56,497 bases of DNA from Anaerophaga thermohalophila DSM 12881 (GCF_000191885.1 NZ_AEWI01000049.1:1-56497); one strand, 5' to 3'. Shown: positions 44,598 to 53,760, numbered from the stretch's first letter. Translations and numbers: made by a program. The notes: generated from the letters alone by a model not told the origin.

Positions 44598-47405
44598 ATG
44601 GGAAAAACCAAAGCAGTTGCATCCAAATATATCAGTATAAAAGGGGCGAGAGTTCACAATTTGAAAAATATTGACCTGGACATACCCCGAAATCATTTCA
44701 TCATTATTACCGGGGTCTCAGGTTCCGGAAAAAGTTCTCTTGCATTTGATACTCTTTACGCCGAGGGACAGCGCCGCTACGTGGAGAGCCTGAGCGCTTA
44801 TGCCCGTCAGTTTCTGGGAAGGCTTGACAAGCCTGAAGTGGATTACATTAAAGGCATACCTCCGGCAATTGCCATAGAACAAAAAGTGAATACCCGGAAT
44901 CCGCGTTCTACTGTCGGGACTTCTACCGAGATATATGATTACCTGAAACTGCTTTTTGCCCGTGTTGGTCGTACCTATTCTCCTGTCTCCGGGAAAGAAG
45001 TGAAAAAACACAGCACTGAGGATGTCATTGATTTCATCAACAGCTATGAAGATGGGACGAAAATGGCCATTCTTGTCCGTGTTTCGCCCCCCGGAAACCG
45101 CAGTTGTGCTGAGCACCTGTCCGTTCTGTTGCAGCAGGGATTCAGCCGCTTGGAATCGGGGGGAAATTTCATGCGTATAGAAGAGCTTCTAAAGGATAAT
45201 GAAAAACAGGAACGATGTAAAGAGATCAACCTGGTAATCGACCGCATCAGTGTCAACAAGGAAGACGAGGATACCAACTCGAGGCTGGCAGATTCTATTC
45301 AGACCGCTTTTTACGAAGGCGAAGGTGAATGTCTGGTGAAGGTTTTTACAGGCAGTGAACCCGAAACATTTTTCTTTTCAAACCGGTTCGAAGAGGATGG
45401 GATAACTTTTGAGGAACCGACCGAACATACTTTCTCTTTCAATAATCCCATAGGTGCTTGTCCGACTTGCGAAGGGTTTGGAAATGTTATCGGAATCGAT
45501 GAGGATCTTGTTATACCGAACAAAAGTCTCTCCATTTACGACGATGCCATTGCCTGCTGGCGGGGAGAAAAAATGGGACAATGGAAAAATCTTTTGATAC
45601 GAAATGCGCATAGGTTCGATTTTCCAGTCCATAAGCCCTACTATGAACTATCACAGGAGCAGCGACGATTGCTATGGACTGGTAATCAGTATTTTCATGG
45701 GCTGAATGAATTTTTTAAGCACCTCGAATCCAAACAGTACAAGATACAATACCGGGTAATGCTTTCCCGCTACCGGGGAAAGACCGTTTGTCCCGATTGC
45801 CGGGGAACACGCCTGAAAAAAGAAGCTATGTATGTTAAGGTGGGCGGAAAAAGCATTCACGAACTGGTGTTGATGCCGGTATCGGAACTTACCGGTTTTT
45901 TCAGGAACCTGAGTCTGGAGGATCATGAGCAAAAAGTGGCCAAACGGTTGCTGACAGAAATTAATTCGCGGCTTCACTTTCTTAATAACGTCGGATTGGG
46001 CTATCTTACTCTAAACCGGTTGTCTTCGACGCTTTCGGGAGGTGAAAGTCAGCGCATCAATCTGGCAACATCTCTCGGCAGTAGCCTGGTTGGTTCATTA
46101 TACATCCTGGATGAGCCCAGCATAGGGTTGCATCCGCGTGATACGCATTTGCTGATTGATGTCCTCAGGCATCTGAAATCACTTGGTAATACGGTGGTCG
46201 TCGTTGAGCATGACGAGGAGATTATCCGTGCAGGTGACGAGATCATCGATATCGGGCCCGGTGCAGGTCAGCATGGTGGTGAGGTGGTTTTTCAGGGTAA
46301 TTTCAGGGAGCTGGAACATACACCCGAAAGTCTGACTACCCAATATCTTAAAGGGGTCAGGAAAATAGAACTCCCTTCGTCACGAAGGCCGTGGAACAAT
46401 GCCCTTGAAATTGTCGGGGCCCGGGAAAACAACCTGAAAAACATTAATGTAAAGTTCCCGCTTAACGTTTTGCATGTCATTACCGGTGTAAGTGGTTCGG
46501 GGAAATCGTCGTTAATCGGCAGGATATTGTACCCCGCACTGAAAAAGATTAAAGGAGGATATGCCGATAAAACAGGTGATTTCGACCTTCTTAAGGGAGA
46601 TACCGATGCCATAGCCGATGCTGAGTTTGTGGATCAGAATCCCATTGGTAAATCGTCACGTTCTAATCCCGCTACCTACCTGAAGGCTTACGATGAGATA
46701 CGTAAACTCATGGCCGATCAACAGGCGGCAAAGATAAACGGTTTTAAACCGGCTCATTTTTCGTTTAACGTTGATGGCGGCCGCTGCGAAGAGTGCCAGG
46801 GAGAGGGAACCATAAAAATTGAAATGCAGTTCATGGCCGACATCGTTCTTACCTGTGAAAGTTGCCAGGGAAAGCGTTTTAAGCCCGAAATATTGGATGT
46901 TACCTACCGGGGAAAGAACATATACGATATTCTTGAAATGACGGTTAACCAAAGCATAGAATTTTTTGGTCAGGCAAAGGGAAATACGGAGAAGAGGATA
47001 GTCAACAAGCTAAAGCCTTTAGCCGATGTAGGTCTTGGATATGTGCGCCTTGGGCAATCCTCAAGCACATTAAGCGGAGGCGAAAGTCAGCGTGTTAAGC
47101 TGGCATCGTTTCTGGCCCTGGAGAAAGCCGATCCGACGCTCTTTATTTTTGATGAGCCCACAACCGGCCTTCACTTTCATGACATTCAGAAATTGTTAAA
47201 AGCATTTCAGGCACTCATCGAAAAGGGGCACTCAATTATTGTTGTAGAGCACAACATGGAAATTATTAAATCGGCTGACTGGATCACCGATTTGGGGCCC
47301 GAAGGAGGCAATAAAGGCGGACATGTGGTGTTTGCCGGGAAACCGGAAGACCTTGTAAAATCAGGGAAGGGACATACCGGGAAATTTCTTGCCCCGTACT
47401 TGTAA
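44598..47405 (+). CDS. uvrA: Excinuclease ABC subunit A
   Basis: 935 residues. The damage-recognition ATPase of nucleotide excision repair. Two ABC modules are visible: Walker A GVSGSGKSS at about 38-46 with signature LSGGESQR near 478, and Walker A GVSGSGKSS near 629 with signature LSGGESQR near 826. Zinc-binding cysteine sets are CPTC...CPDCRGTRL in the first half and CEECQGEG...CESCQGKRF (about 730-755) in the second. The ATG at 44598 (MGKTKAVASKYISIKGARVHNLKNI) is chosen over 44562 because of the promoter at 44566. It is transcribed separately from menE, though only 54 bases away. Confidence 0.97.
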   Translation: MGKTKAVASKYISIKGARVHNLKNIDLDIPRNHFIIITGVSGSGKSSLAFDTLYAEGQRRYVESLSAYARQFLGRLDKPEVDYIKGIPPAIAIEQKVNTRNPRSTVGTSTEIYDYLKLLFARVGRTYSPVSGKEVKKHSTEDVIDFINSYEDGTKMAILVRVSPPGNRSCAEHLSVLLQQGFSRLESGGNFMRIEELLKDNEKQERCKEINLVIDRISVNKEDEDTNSRLADSIQTAFYEGEGECLVKVFTGSEPETFFFSNRFEEDGITFEEPTEHTFSFNNPIGACPTCEGFGNVIGIDEDLVIPNKSLSIYDDAIACWRGEKMGQWKNLLIRNAHRFDFPVHKPYYELSQEQRRLLWTGNQYFHGLNEFFKHLESKQYKIQYRVMLSRYRGKTVCPDCRGTRLKKEAMYVKVGGKSIHELVLMPVSELTGFFRNLSLEDHEQKVAKRLLTEINSRLHFLNNVGLGYLTLNRLSSTLSGGESQRINLATSLGSSLVGSLYILDEPSIGLHPRDTHLLIDVLRHLKSLGNTVVVVEHDEEIIRAGDEIIDIGPGAGQHGGEVVFQGNFRELEHTPESLTTQYLKGVRKIELPSSRRPWNNALEIVGARENNLKNINVKFPLNVLHVITGVSGSGKSSLIGRILYPALKKIKGGYADKTGDFDLLKGDTDAIADAEFVDQNPIGKSSRSNPATYLKAYDEIRKLMADQQAAKINGFKPAHFSFNVDGGRCEECQGEGTIKIEMQFMADIVLTCESCQGKRFKPEILDVTYRGKNIYDILEMTVNQSIEFFGQAKGNTEKRIVNKLKPLADVGLGYVRLGQSSSTLSGGESQRVKLASFLALEKADPTLFIFDEPTTGLHFHDIQKLLKAFQALIEKGHSIIVVEHNMEIIKSADWITDLGPEGGNKGGHVVFAGKPEDLVKSGKGHTGKFLAPYL

Positions 47406-47411
47406 TGGATT

Positions 47412-47645
47412 TATACATGTTCTGTAGTGGAAAACGTTGCCATGCTCGTTTCATCAGTATAAAATAAGTCTAAGTCATTGGCCTGATGGAACTCGCATGA
47501 TTGATTCTATACATCAACTTTTGTGATAAACCTTGTCATGCTCGTTTCATCCGTATAAAATTTATTTATTAAGGCCGGATGGAACTCGCATGAATGAGTT
47601 TTATATATATTCTTATGTGACAAACTTTGCCATGCTCGTTTCATT
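47412..47645. mobile_element. Head-to-tail array of family B units
   Basis: Two complete B units and one partial unit lie between convergent genes. The TTTCAT junctions fall at 47449-47454, 47545-47550 and 47639-47644, giving periods of 96 and 94 bases. Hairpin arms in the units are CATCAG/CTGATG (47452, 47483) and CATCCG/CGGATG (47548, 47576). The last TCA is the stop codon of the adjacent minus-strand gene. Confidence 0.88.
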
Positions 47646-48123
47646 CGGGTTTTATTCCGACTAAAACAGCGATACATCCGCTTTTTAAAGAATCTTCATC
47701 TTCATCTTCCGTTATTGATACCTCAACCGAAAGGGTGCGTGTAATTTCGGCAATGAAATCCCATTTTGGGGCAAAATCGTGGTTCGCATTATCAAAAATA
47801 ATCTGATCAGCATCCATAATTCTGAAGCGGAGAGGGGGTAACTCAGGAACGCCCTTTACCACTATACGGTATTTTTGTCCCTGGAAGACTGTTTTTTGCA
47901 ATATAATGGTTTCGCCTTCTCCCAGTAAGGCGGCGTTGTAATTCCCGTCGTGTATATATGGTGCCAGTTCCGGTTTTACTATGGCTCTGGCAAAACCGAT
48001 GCATTGGGAGGAAGCAGTATTCGCAGAAAAAAAATAGAGAAAACCGGCAAATAACACCCATAATCCCGGATAAAAACCGGATGCTCGTTTTTTGTATGGT
48101 TTATTTGGGCTATTACCGGACAT
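47641..48123 (-). CDS. Small secreted protein, paralogue of the 12688 protein
   Basis: 160 residues, no family recognised. A long N-terminal signal peptide (basic NKPYKKR then LWVLFAGFLYFFSANTASS) is followed by a cysteine and a beta-rich domain. Motifs shared in order with the 12688-13137 protein are VFQGQKYRI, FRIMDADQIIF, WDF and CIAVLVGIK. An acidic EDEDEDS run precedes the end. It begins 2 bases after the stop of the probable lipoprotein gene, so the two are one operon. Its stop codon TGA is shared with the ATGAA target of a family B insertion. Confidence 0.72.
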   Translation of the reverse strand: MSGNSPNKPYKKRASGFYPGLWVLFAGFLYFFSANTASSQCIGFARAIVKPELAPYIHDGNYNAALLGEGETIILQKTVFQGQKYRIVVKGVPELPPLRFRIMDADQIIFDNANHDFAPKWDFIAEITRTLSVEVSITEDEDEDSLKSGCIAVLVGIKPE

Positions 48124-48125
48124 TG

Positions 48126-49067
48126 TCAGGAAACAAAATCAGATCTCAATTTTTCAATTTTTTTGCATAGCAGCACGTAATCATCAGGTGCAATTTCTAT
48201 TTCACTCTTTGCACGAATTGTTGTCGTTCTGCTGGCGGTATCAGTTTCTGTTTCTACAGCAGATGTATTGATAATTGTAACCTTATCGAAAATCGCCTCC
48301 AGCTCTTCAAATTTATTAATCAATCTGGCTACATCAGAATTTTCGCTGTATGTTTTCAACATGTTCAACAATGTTACCAGGGATAATTTTTGGTACAATA
48401 TCCTGTCGACCAATTCTTTGTTATTTGAAAGTGATCCTTTGGTAAGAGATGAGGCCAGATATAATCCTTCAATCCATCCACCGGCAAGAACCATTACTGA
48501 AATAGCAGCCCTGTTGTTTTCCGAGAGATAAGCATTGGCGTTCATGTATGTTTCGGAAATAATGTCCATGACTACCTCCCTGTTGTTCATATTTTCTTCC
48601 AGTTTCTTGATGGTATTTTCATCCACAGCTTGCATAACACCAAGTTCTTCAGCCAGTTTACGTGCAGCGCCCATGTACTCGACGGTGATTTGCGACTGGT
48701 CAAAAAGACTGGCATAACTAAGGTCGGCACTGTAAATTCCAAGATTCAGAGCCATTTTATAGTTGGTGTTGTATTTCGGGAGATTATCCGTTGAATTCAG
48801 AATATTTGCATCGAAGGTAGCACCTGCCTTTTTGATCAACATGGCAGTTTCTATCGGCGAAGGCAAAGAATAAAATATCAGTTTGGATTTATTGAAATCT
48901 TCAACCAATTGCTCATTCACAGGAACAGATTGGATGATCTTTTCTTCTGAATCTTCAGAGTCTTTTTTTTCACCGTCGGAACGGCAGGAGAAAAAGAGTG
49001 CTGCCGAAAGGAACAGAAAAATCAGACCGCAATTCAGGGACAAGATACGATGGTAATGATACTTCAT
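48126..49067 (-). CDS. Probable lipoprotein of unknown function
   Basis: 313 residues from the ATG at 49067 (MKYHYHRILSLNCGL); longer in-frame starts at 49094 and 49178 run into repeat DNA. A hydrophobic segment LIFLFLSAALFFSC ends in a lipobox-like cysteine followed by an acidic, Lys-rich linker (DGEKKDSEDSEEK), typical of exported Bacteroidota lipoproteins. The rest is predominantly alpha-helical (KMALNLGIYSADLSYASLF, YMGAARKLAEELGV, MVLAGGWIEGLYLAS). I do not recognise a family. It is co-transcribed with the small secreted protein downstream, suggesting a joint envelope role. Confidence 0.72.
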   Translation of the reverse strand: MKYHYHRILSLNCGLIFLFLSAALFFSCRSDGEKKDSEDSEEKIIQSVPVNEQLVEDFNKSKLIFYSLPSPIETAMLIKKAGATFDANILNSTDNLPKYNTNYKMALNLGIYSADLSYASLFDQSQITVEYMGAARKLAEELGVMQAVDENTIKKLEENMNNREVVMDIISETYMNANAYLSENNRAAISVMVLAGGWIEGLYLASSLTKGSLSNNKELVDRILYQKLSLVTLLNMLKTYSENSDVARLINKFEELEAIFDKVTIINTSAVETETDTASRTTTIRAKSEIEIAPDDYVLLCKKIEKLRSDFVS

Positions 49068-49106
49068 AGGTGCACTTATTGTATTAGAATTCATGGATTT
49101 AATCAA

Positions 49107-49249
49107 TGAACCCGGTATAAAAAGCATCTTTGTTGCCAAACTTATTGTTGTTTTAAATTTTTGAAACGTCATAAACAACGATTTAACCCGGGTACAAAAA
49201 TTTAAAATGCCTTGATTTTGACAAAAATATGCTTTTTATACCGTACTCA
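49107..49249. mobile_element. Family A element, 143 bp, with TCAA duplication
   Basis: Left end TGAACCCGGTATAAAAAGC, right end GCTTTTTATACCGTACTCA. The duplication TCAA lies at 49103-49106 and 49250-49253. It starts 39 bases upstream of the lipoprotein start. This copy alone contains TAAGTTTG (minus strand, 49137-49144), a possible promoter box reading toward the lipoprotein gene. It fills nearly half of the 313-base gap (49068-49380); the remainder shows no gene. Confidence 0.9.
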
Positions 49250-49380
49250 TCAATAAAATTATTTGCACAAGTTAAAACAATTTCACTGATTTTCAAACAA
49301 CAAAGTTTGAATGACCTGTGTCTTATGAATCGGAAAATGCTCCAGGATAACTGCCCGTACCCATGTCCGGAAGTCAGAAC

Positions 49381-50367
49381 TTATTCAAAGTTAGAAAAAT
49401 ACTTCATAAATTGTGCCCGTTCATACATGACGGGGTTTTTAATGCTGCGATATCCCATTTTTCCTCTGAAATCGGCAAGGGTGGAAAAATTCTTCTCCGT
49501 CATCCACTTTTCAATAAAATCAATCATCCGCGTTATCACTGAAGGTCCGTTTTTATAGACGGCCGAACAGACCTGACCTACCTGCGCACCTGCCAGTATT
49601 TGTTTGACAATTGCAGCACCGTCATGTATTCCTGTAGAAGCAGCAATGTCGATATTTTTTACCTTAGAGCTGGTGATGGCCACCCAACGCAGGGATTGTC
49701 TGATGTCGGCAGGTGTGCTAAAGACTTCAGCCGATTTGAGTTGTAGCGTATAAATATCAATATCGGGTTCGTAAAAACGATTAAAAAGCACTACTCCTTT
49801 GACACCGGAAACCGAAAACCTGTCAACCATTTTTACCAGATTGGAGAAATAGGGACCAATTTTCATTGAAACAGGAATGGTTATTACTTTGTTGACCATT
49901 TCTGCTATATCGAAGTACAATTGCTCATAATCTTCTGCAGCGCTGTTTTTGTCGATATTTACTCTGAAGACATTTAGTTCAATGGCATCTGCTCCGGCAT
50001 CTTGTATCTCCTGGGCAAAGTTGACCCATTCGTCGGCTGAAAAGCAATTAATGCTGGCTATTACCGGAATACCAGCGGCGGCTTTTGCCTCCCTGATCAA
50101 TTGGAGATATGAAGCAACTGAATGATCACGGGTATATCCTCTGATATAATCAACAGCTTCTGGATAATCAAAACCATGGCCGGTTTTTATCTCATGGTTG
50201 ATCTCGTGGTTGATCTGTTCCTCAAAAAGTGATTTTAAAACGACTGCCCCTGCCCCTGCTTCTTCAAGCTTTTTTATCTTGTCAACACTATTGGTAAGTC
50301 CCGAACTACTTACAACAACCGGGTTTTTAAGCTTAAGCCCCAGATAGGTGGTCTCCAAATTTGCCAT
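49381..50367 (-). CDS. Dihydroorotate dehydrogenase-like FMN protein
   Basis: 328 residues, a TIM-barrel flavoprotein of the PyrD-like group. Visible are the N-terminal TTYLGLKLKNPVVVSSSGLT, AGAGAVVLKSLFEEQI, the central IPVIASINCFSADEWV, the phosphate/FMN-site ADAIELNVF and PVSMKIGPYFSNL and the C-terminal GIHDGAAIVKQILAGAQVGQVCS. It resembles dihydroorotate and dihydropyrimidine dehydrogenases, but the catalytic loop lacks the usual NxSCPN signature, so the substrate is uncertain. Monocistronic. It has a TAnnTTTG box 74 bases upstream. Confidence 0.82.
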   Translation of the reverse strand: MANLETTYLGLKLKNPVVVSSSGLTNSVDKIKKLEEAGAGAVVLKSLFEEQINHEINHEIKTGHGFDYPEAVDYIRGYTRDHSVASYLQLIREAKAAAGIPVIASINCFSADEWVNFAQEIQDAGADAIELNVFRVNIDKNSAAEDYEQLYFDIAEMVNKVITIPVSMKIGPYFSNLVKMVDRFSVSGVKGVVLFNRFYEPDIDIYTLQLKSAEVFSTPADIRQSLRWVAITSSKVKNIDIAASTGIHDGAAIVKQILAGAQVGQVCSAVYKNGPSVITRMIDFIEKWMTEKNFSTLADFRGKMGYRSIKNPVMYERAQFMKYFSNFE

Positions 50368-50387
50368 GTCCTTGCTTATTTAATTTA

Positions 50388-50432
50388 ACGGATGAAACGA
50401 GTCCCGATTACTCGTGACAAGTTTCATTAAAC
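50388..50432. repeat. Family B remnant
   Basis: GGATGAAACGAGTCCCGATTACTCGTGACAAGTTTCATT-like sequence with ATGAA near 50393 and TTCAT near 50424, similar to the shortened unit at 9052. It lies in the leader of the dihydroorotate dehydrogenase-like gene. Confidence 0.55.
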
Positions 50433-50440
50433 CTTAAAAA

Positions 50441-50479
50441 CAAATTTAATAATGAATCAGGATTTTCGTAACAAATATA
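50441..50479 (-). promoter_or_regulatory. Two candidate -7 boxes for the PyrD-like gene
   Basis: On the minus strand, TAAATTTG (50441-50448) and TATATTTG (50472-50479) both match TAnnTTTG. The nearer is 74 bases from the start. Confidence 0.45.
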
Positions 50480-50587
50480 ATTAAAAGCCCGAAAGTTTCA
50501 AGGGGAGGGGTGGAGGGCGTGTTTCGTGTTTTGAGCTTCGTGTTTTGAGTTTCGTGGTTTCGGGTTTTGTGTTATGTACTGAGGCGT

Positions 50588-51378
50588 TAGTCTCAATCTC
50601 ATTTGTCATTGAAGAGATTCTTCGTCGTGCCTCCTCAGAATGACACACAGCATCAGTGTCATTCTGAGCGAAGCGAAGAATCTACTCTCTTATATCTAAG
50701 AATCCTATTTTCTTTTTGACCTTTTTAAATCTGTGCTCATCTGTGATATCTGTGGTGCACTCTCTCAACCTCAACCTTAGTCTCAATCTCATTTGTCACT
50801 GAAGAGATTCTTCGTCGTACCTCCTCAGAATGACACACAGCATCAGTGTCATTCTGAGCGAAGCGAAGAATCTACTCTCTTATATCTAAGAATCCTATTT
50901 TCTTTTTGACCTTTTTAAATCTGTGCTCATCTGTGTTATCTGTGGTGCACTCTCTCAACCTACCTCAACCTTAGTCTCAATCTCATTTGTCACTGAAGAG
51001 ATTCTTCGTCGTACCTCCTCAGAATGACACACAGCATCAGTGTCATTCTGAGCGAAGCGAAGAATCTACTCTCTTATATCTAAGAATCCTATTTTCTTTT
51101 TGACCTTTTTAAATCTGTGCTCATCTGTGATATCTGTGGTGCACTCTCTCAACCTCAACCTTAGTCTCAATCTCATTTGTCACTGAAGAGATTCTTCGTC
51201 GTACCTCCTCAGAATGACACACAGCATCAGTGTCATTCTGAGCGAAGCGAAGAATCTACTCTCTTATATCTAAAAATCTAATCATTCTTCTTTGTACTAT
51301 TTTTAAATCTGTGTAAATCTGCGATATCTGTGGTGCACTCTCTCAACCTCAACCTCAACCTCAGCCTCAACCTCAGCC
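50588..51378. repeat. Fourfold tandem array of a 190-bp unit
   Basis: GAGATTCTTCGTCGT recurs at 50614, 50804, 50998 and 51185 (periods 190, 194, 190). Each unit contains TAGTCTCAATCTCATTTGTCA, a complete family C palindrome, TCTACTCTCTTATATCTAA, TTTTTAAATCTGTG, ATCTGTGATATCTGTGGTGCAC and CTCTCAACCTCAACC. Units two and three are nearly identical; the first and last are more diverged, and the array ends in a (CAACCT)n tract at 51340-51378. It fills the 1020-base gap between two minus-strand genes and contains no gene. Confidence 0.92.
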
Positions 51379-51387
51379 TCTCCCCGC

Positions 51388-52062
51388 CTAATGATACTGT
51401 CGTTCACCAAAAACTGCACTTCCAATACGCACCATGTTACTTCCTTCTTCAACCGCTATCTGATAATCGCCTGACATTCCCATACTGAGGATGGAGAATG
51501 CATCATCTGAGCGGAAGTAATTATTTTTTGTTTTATCGAATAGTGTTTTAAGGAATCTGAATTCGGAACGTACCTTTTCCCTGTCATCTGTGAAGGTGGC
51601 CATTCCCATAAGTCCTTTGATTTGGATGTTACTCAGGTTTTTGTAATCAGCACTTTCTAATATTTCAAAAAGTTCATTTTCGTCGAGTCCGAATTTTGTT
51701 TCTTCGTCGGCAATGTGAATCTGGAAAAGACAAGGAATGATACGGTTATTCTTTGCAGCTTCTTTGTTGATGGTCTTTAGCAAACGAAAGCTGTCAACAC
51801 CGTGAATCAGCGAAACAAAGGGGGCAATATATTTCACTTTGTTTCGCTGTAGATGACCAATCATGTGCCACCGGATGTCTTTTGGTAGTTGCTCATATTT
51901 ATCTGCCAGTTCCTGTACTTTGTTTTCGCCAAAGATGCGGTGTCCGGTTTCGTAAGCCTCCATAATCATTTCTGCCGGTTTGGTTTTAGAAACCGCTACC
52001 AATGTGACACCGGAAGGCAATTGTTCTTTTAATTTGTTCAGATTTTGGGCAATTGATGCCAT
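51388..52062 (-). CDS. YggS-family pyridoxal 5'-phosphate homeostasis protein
   Basis: 224 residues, standard length. A single alanine-racemase-like barrel domain that binds PLP without being a free-standing enzyme and buffers PLP and amino acid pools. The PLP lysine is Lys26 in VAVSKTKP; other signatures are GENKVQELADKYEQL, WHMIGHLQRNK (about 80), the PLP-phosphate region GLMGMATF and the C-terminal LSMGMSGDYQIAVEEGSNMVRIGSAVFG. The start is at 52062, 23 bases from a deleted family A element. The adjacent downstream DNA is a tandem repeat array. Confidence 0.95.
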   Translation of the reverse strand: MASIAQNLNKLKEQLPSGVTLVAVSKTKPAEMIMEAYETGHRIFGENKVQELADKYEQLPKDIRWHMIGHLQRNKVKYIAPFVSLIHGVDSFRLLKTINKEAAKNNRIIPCLFQIHIADEETKFGLDENELFEILESADYKNLSNIQIKGLMGMATFTDDREKVRSEFRFLKTLFDKTKNNYFRSDDAFSILSMGMSGDYQIAVEEGSNMVRIGSAVFGERQYH

Positions 52063-52085
52063 GGTTCTCTTTTCTTATTTATTGT

Positions 52086-52157
52086 TGAGCCCGGTCTAAA
52101 AAGCATTTTTATTGCCAAACGCCTTGATTTTGAAAAAAATGCTTTATACTGCACTAA
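52086..52157. mobile_element. Internally deleted family A element, 72 bp
   Basis: It retains the left end TGAGCCCGGTCTAAAAAGC and ATTGCCAAAC, then jumps to GCCTTGATTTTG and the right end GCTTTATACTGCACTA. About 70 interior bases are missing. It lies just upstream of the yggS start. Confidence 0.75.
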
Positions 52158-52177
52158 TTTTTTAATTGGTCACTGGT

Positions 52178-52468
52178 ACGGACTCTTCGTCCTCTCTCTT
52201 CAGGATGACAGGTAGCTTAGTGTCATTCTGAGCGAAGCGAAGAATCTTTTCTTGCATGTTAATTGATTCGTTTGATAGCAGGATGGATTCTTCGTCGTTA
52301 CCTCCTCAGAATGACAATAGAAAGTCTGTCATTCTGGGCAAAGCGAAGAATCTCATCATTTAACATCTCATTCGTATATAATTAGTCTAAGTTATTGGTC
52401 GAATGGAACTCGCATGAATGAGTTTTATACATGTTCTTTTGTGACAAACGTTGTCATGCTCGTTTCAC
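52178..52468. repeat. Two family C palindromes and one family B unit
   Basis: Family C copies lie at about 52178-52248 and 52285-52352 (GATTCTTCGTCG...GCGAAGAATC). A family B unit follows at 52367-52468 with hairpin arms CATTCG (52369-52374) and CGAATG (52400-52405). Together with the short A copy they fill the 441-base gap (52063-52503). No gene seen. Confidence 0.8.
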
Positions 52469-52503
52469 ACCGAAAATTTCTGAACAGACCGGACTAATAA
52501 TGA

Positions 52504-53754
52504 TCATATTTCATGAATCACCAATCCCGAGCGTAGTTTAGGTTCAAACCAGGTGGTTTTCGGGGGCATAATGTTGCCGGTATCTGCAATATCGATCAAT
52601 TGCTGCATGGATACCGGATAGAGGGCGAAAGCTACCTTCATTTCACCATTGTCAACCCGGCGTTTCAGCTCTTTGAGGCCGCGAATACCTCCGACAAAAT
52701 CGATGCGGTCAGAAGTTCGCAGGTCTTTGATTCCCAGAATTTTATCGAGTACATGGTTCGAAAGAATGGTGACATCCAGAACGCCGATTGGGTCCTTGTC
52801 ATTGTATGTTCCCTCTTTTGCCGTCAGTTTGTACCAGTTGCCGTCGAGATACATGCTGAACTCATGTAACCTGGATGGCTTGTAGGTTGCGTTACCCATA
52901 TTGACGACATCAAATGTCTCTGTCAGTTTTTCAAGAAAGTCTTTTTCGGACAAACCGTTCAGGTCTTTTACCACCCTGTTGTAGTCAATAATTTGCAGCT
53001 GATTGTCGGGGAAATGCACTGCCATAAAGAAATTGTATTCTTCCTTCCCGGTATGATTGGGATTTTTGGCTTTTCTTTCGAGTCCCACACGAGCTGCGGC
53101 TGCAGTTCGGTGATGACCGTCGGCCACGTATGTGCATGGGACTTTCCGGGAGAACAGCTCTTCAATCTTTTTGTTGGTCTCTTTATCCCGGATTACCCAG
53201 AAATGATGGCCGAATCCGTCGTCTTTTGCCGTAAAATCATATTCGGGTTCCTGGTTCTCTACGATGTTTTTAACGATCTGATCAATTTCCGGAACGGCTT
53301 TATAGCTGAAAAACACAGGTTCCAGGTTGGCATTATTGGTTCGGATATGAACCATCCGGTCCTCTTCTTTATCCGGTCGCGTTAATTCATGTTTTTTTAT
53401 GATTCCGTTTTCATAATCGGAACAGGCGGCACAGCCTACAATTCCGTATTGGGTGCGCCCGTTCATGGTTTGTGCATAAATGTAAAAACGGGGTTCTTCA
53501 TCGGGAACCAGCCAGCCTTTTTCTTTGAATTTCCTGAAATTCTCTGCCGATTTTTGATACACTATTTCAGAATGCGCATCCACATCGGGTGGACAGTCAA
53601 TTTCGGCACGGGTAATATGTAAAAGAGAAAATTCCTTCCCTTTTGCCATATCGGCGGCTTCGCGGCTGTTCATGACATCGTAGGGAAGGCAGGAAAGGTC
53701 TGCTGCAATTTTTTTGGGTGGCCGGAGCCCTTTGAATGGTTTAACTATCGCCAT
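52504..53754 (-). CDS. DUF1015 family protein of the serine operon
   Basis: 416 residues, cytosolic. The family signature YVADGHHRTAAAARVG (about 213-228) resembles the DGHHR-type nucleotide motif of ParB/SerK-like kinases (inference). Other conserved stretches are ADLSCLPYDVMNSREA near the start, MVHIRTNNANLEPVFFSY and GIRGLKELKRRVDNGEMKVAFALYPVSMQQL. Biochemical role unestablished to my knowledge. It starts 6 bases after the serA stop, so it is translated with serA; the operon order serC-serA-DUF1015 points to serine metabolism. Confidence 0.88.
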   Translation of the reverse strand: MAIVKPFKGLRPPKKIAADLSCLPYDVMNSREAADMAKGKEFSLLHITRAEIDCPPDVDAHSEIVYQKSAENFRKFKEKGWLVPDEEPRFYIYAQTMNGRTQYGIVGCAACSDYENGIIKKHELTRPDKEEDRMVHIRTNNANLEPVFFSYKAVPEIDQIVKNIVENQEPEYDFTAKDDGFGHHFWVIRDKETNKKIEELFSRKVPCTYVADGHHRTAAAARVGLERKAKNPNHTGKEEYNFFMAVHFPDNQLQIIDYNRVVKDLNGLSEKDFLEKLTETFDVVNMGNATYKPSRLHEFSMYLDGNWYKLTAKEGTYNDKDPIGVLDVTILSNHVLDKILGIKDLRTSDRIDFVGGIRGLKELKRRVDNGEMKVAFALYPVSMQQLIDIADTGNIMPPKTTWFEPKLRSGLVIHEI

Positions 53755-53760
53755 AAGAAT

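Noticed and set aside
50588..51378. CRISPR array
   Set aside because: The repeated units are 190 bases with no short-repeat and unique-spacer structure and there are no cas genes.
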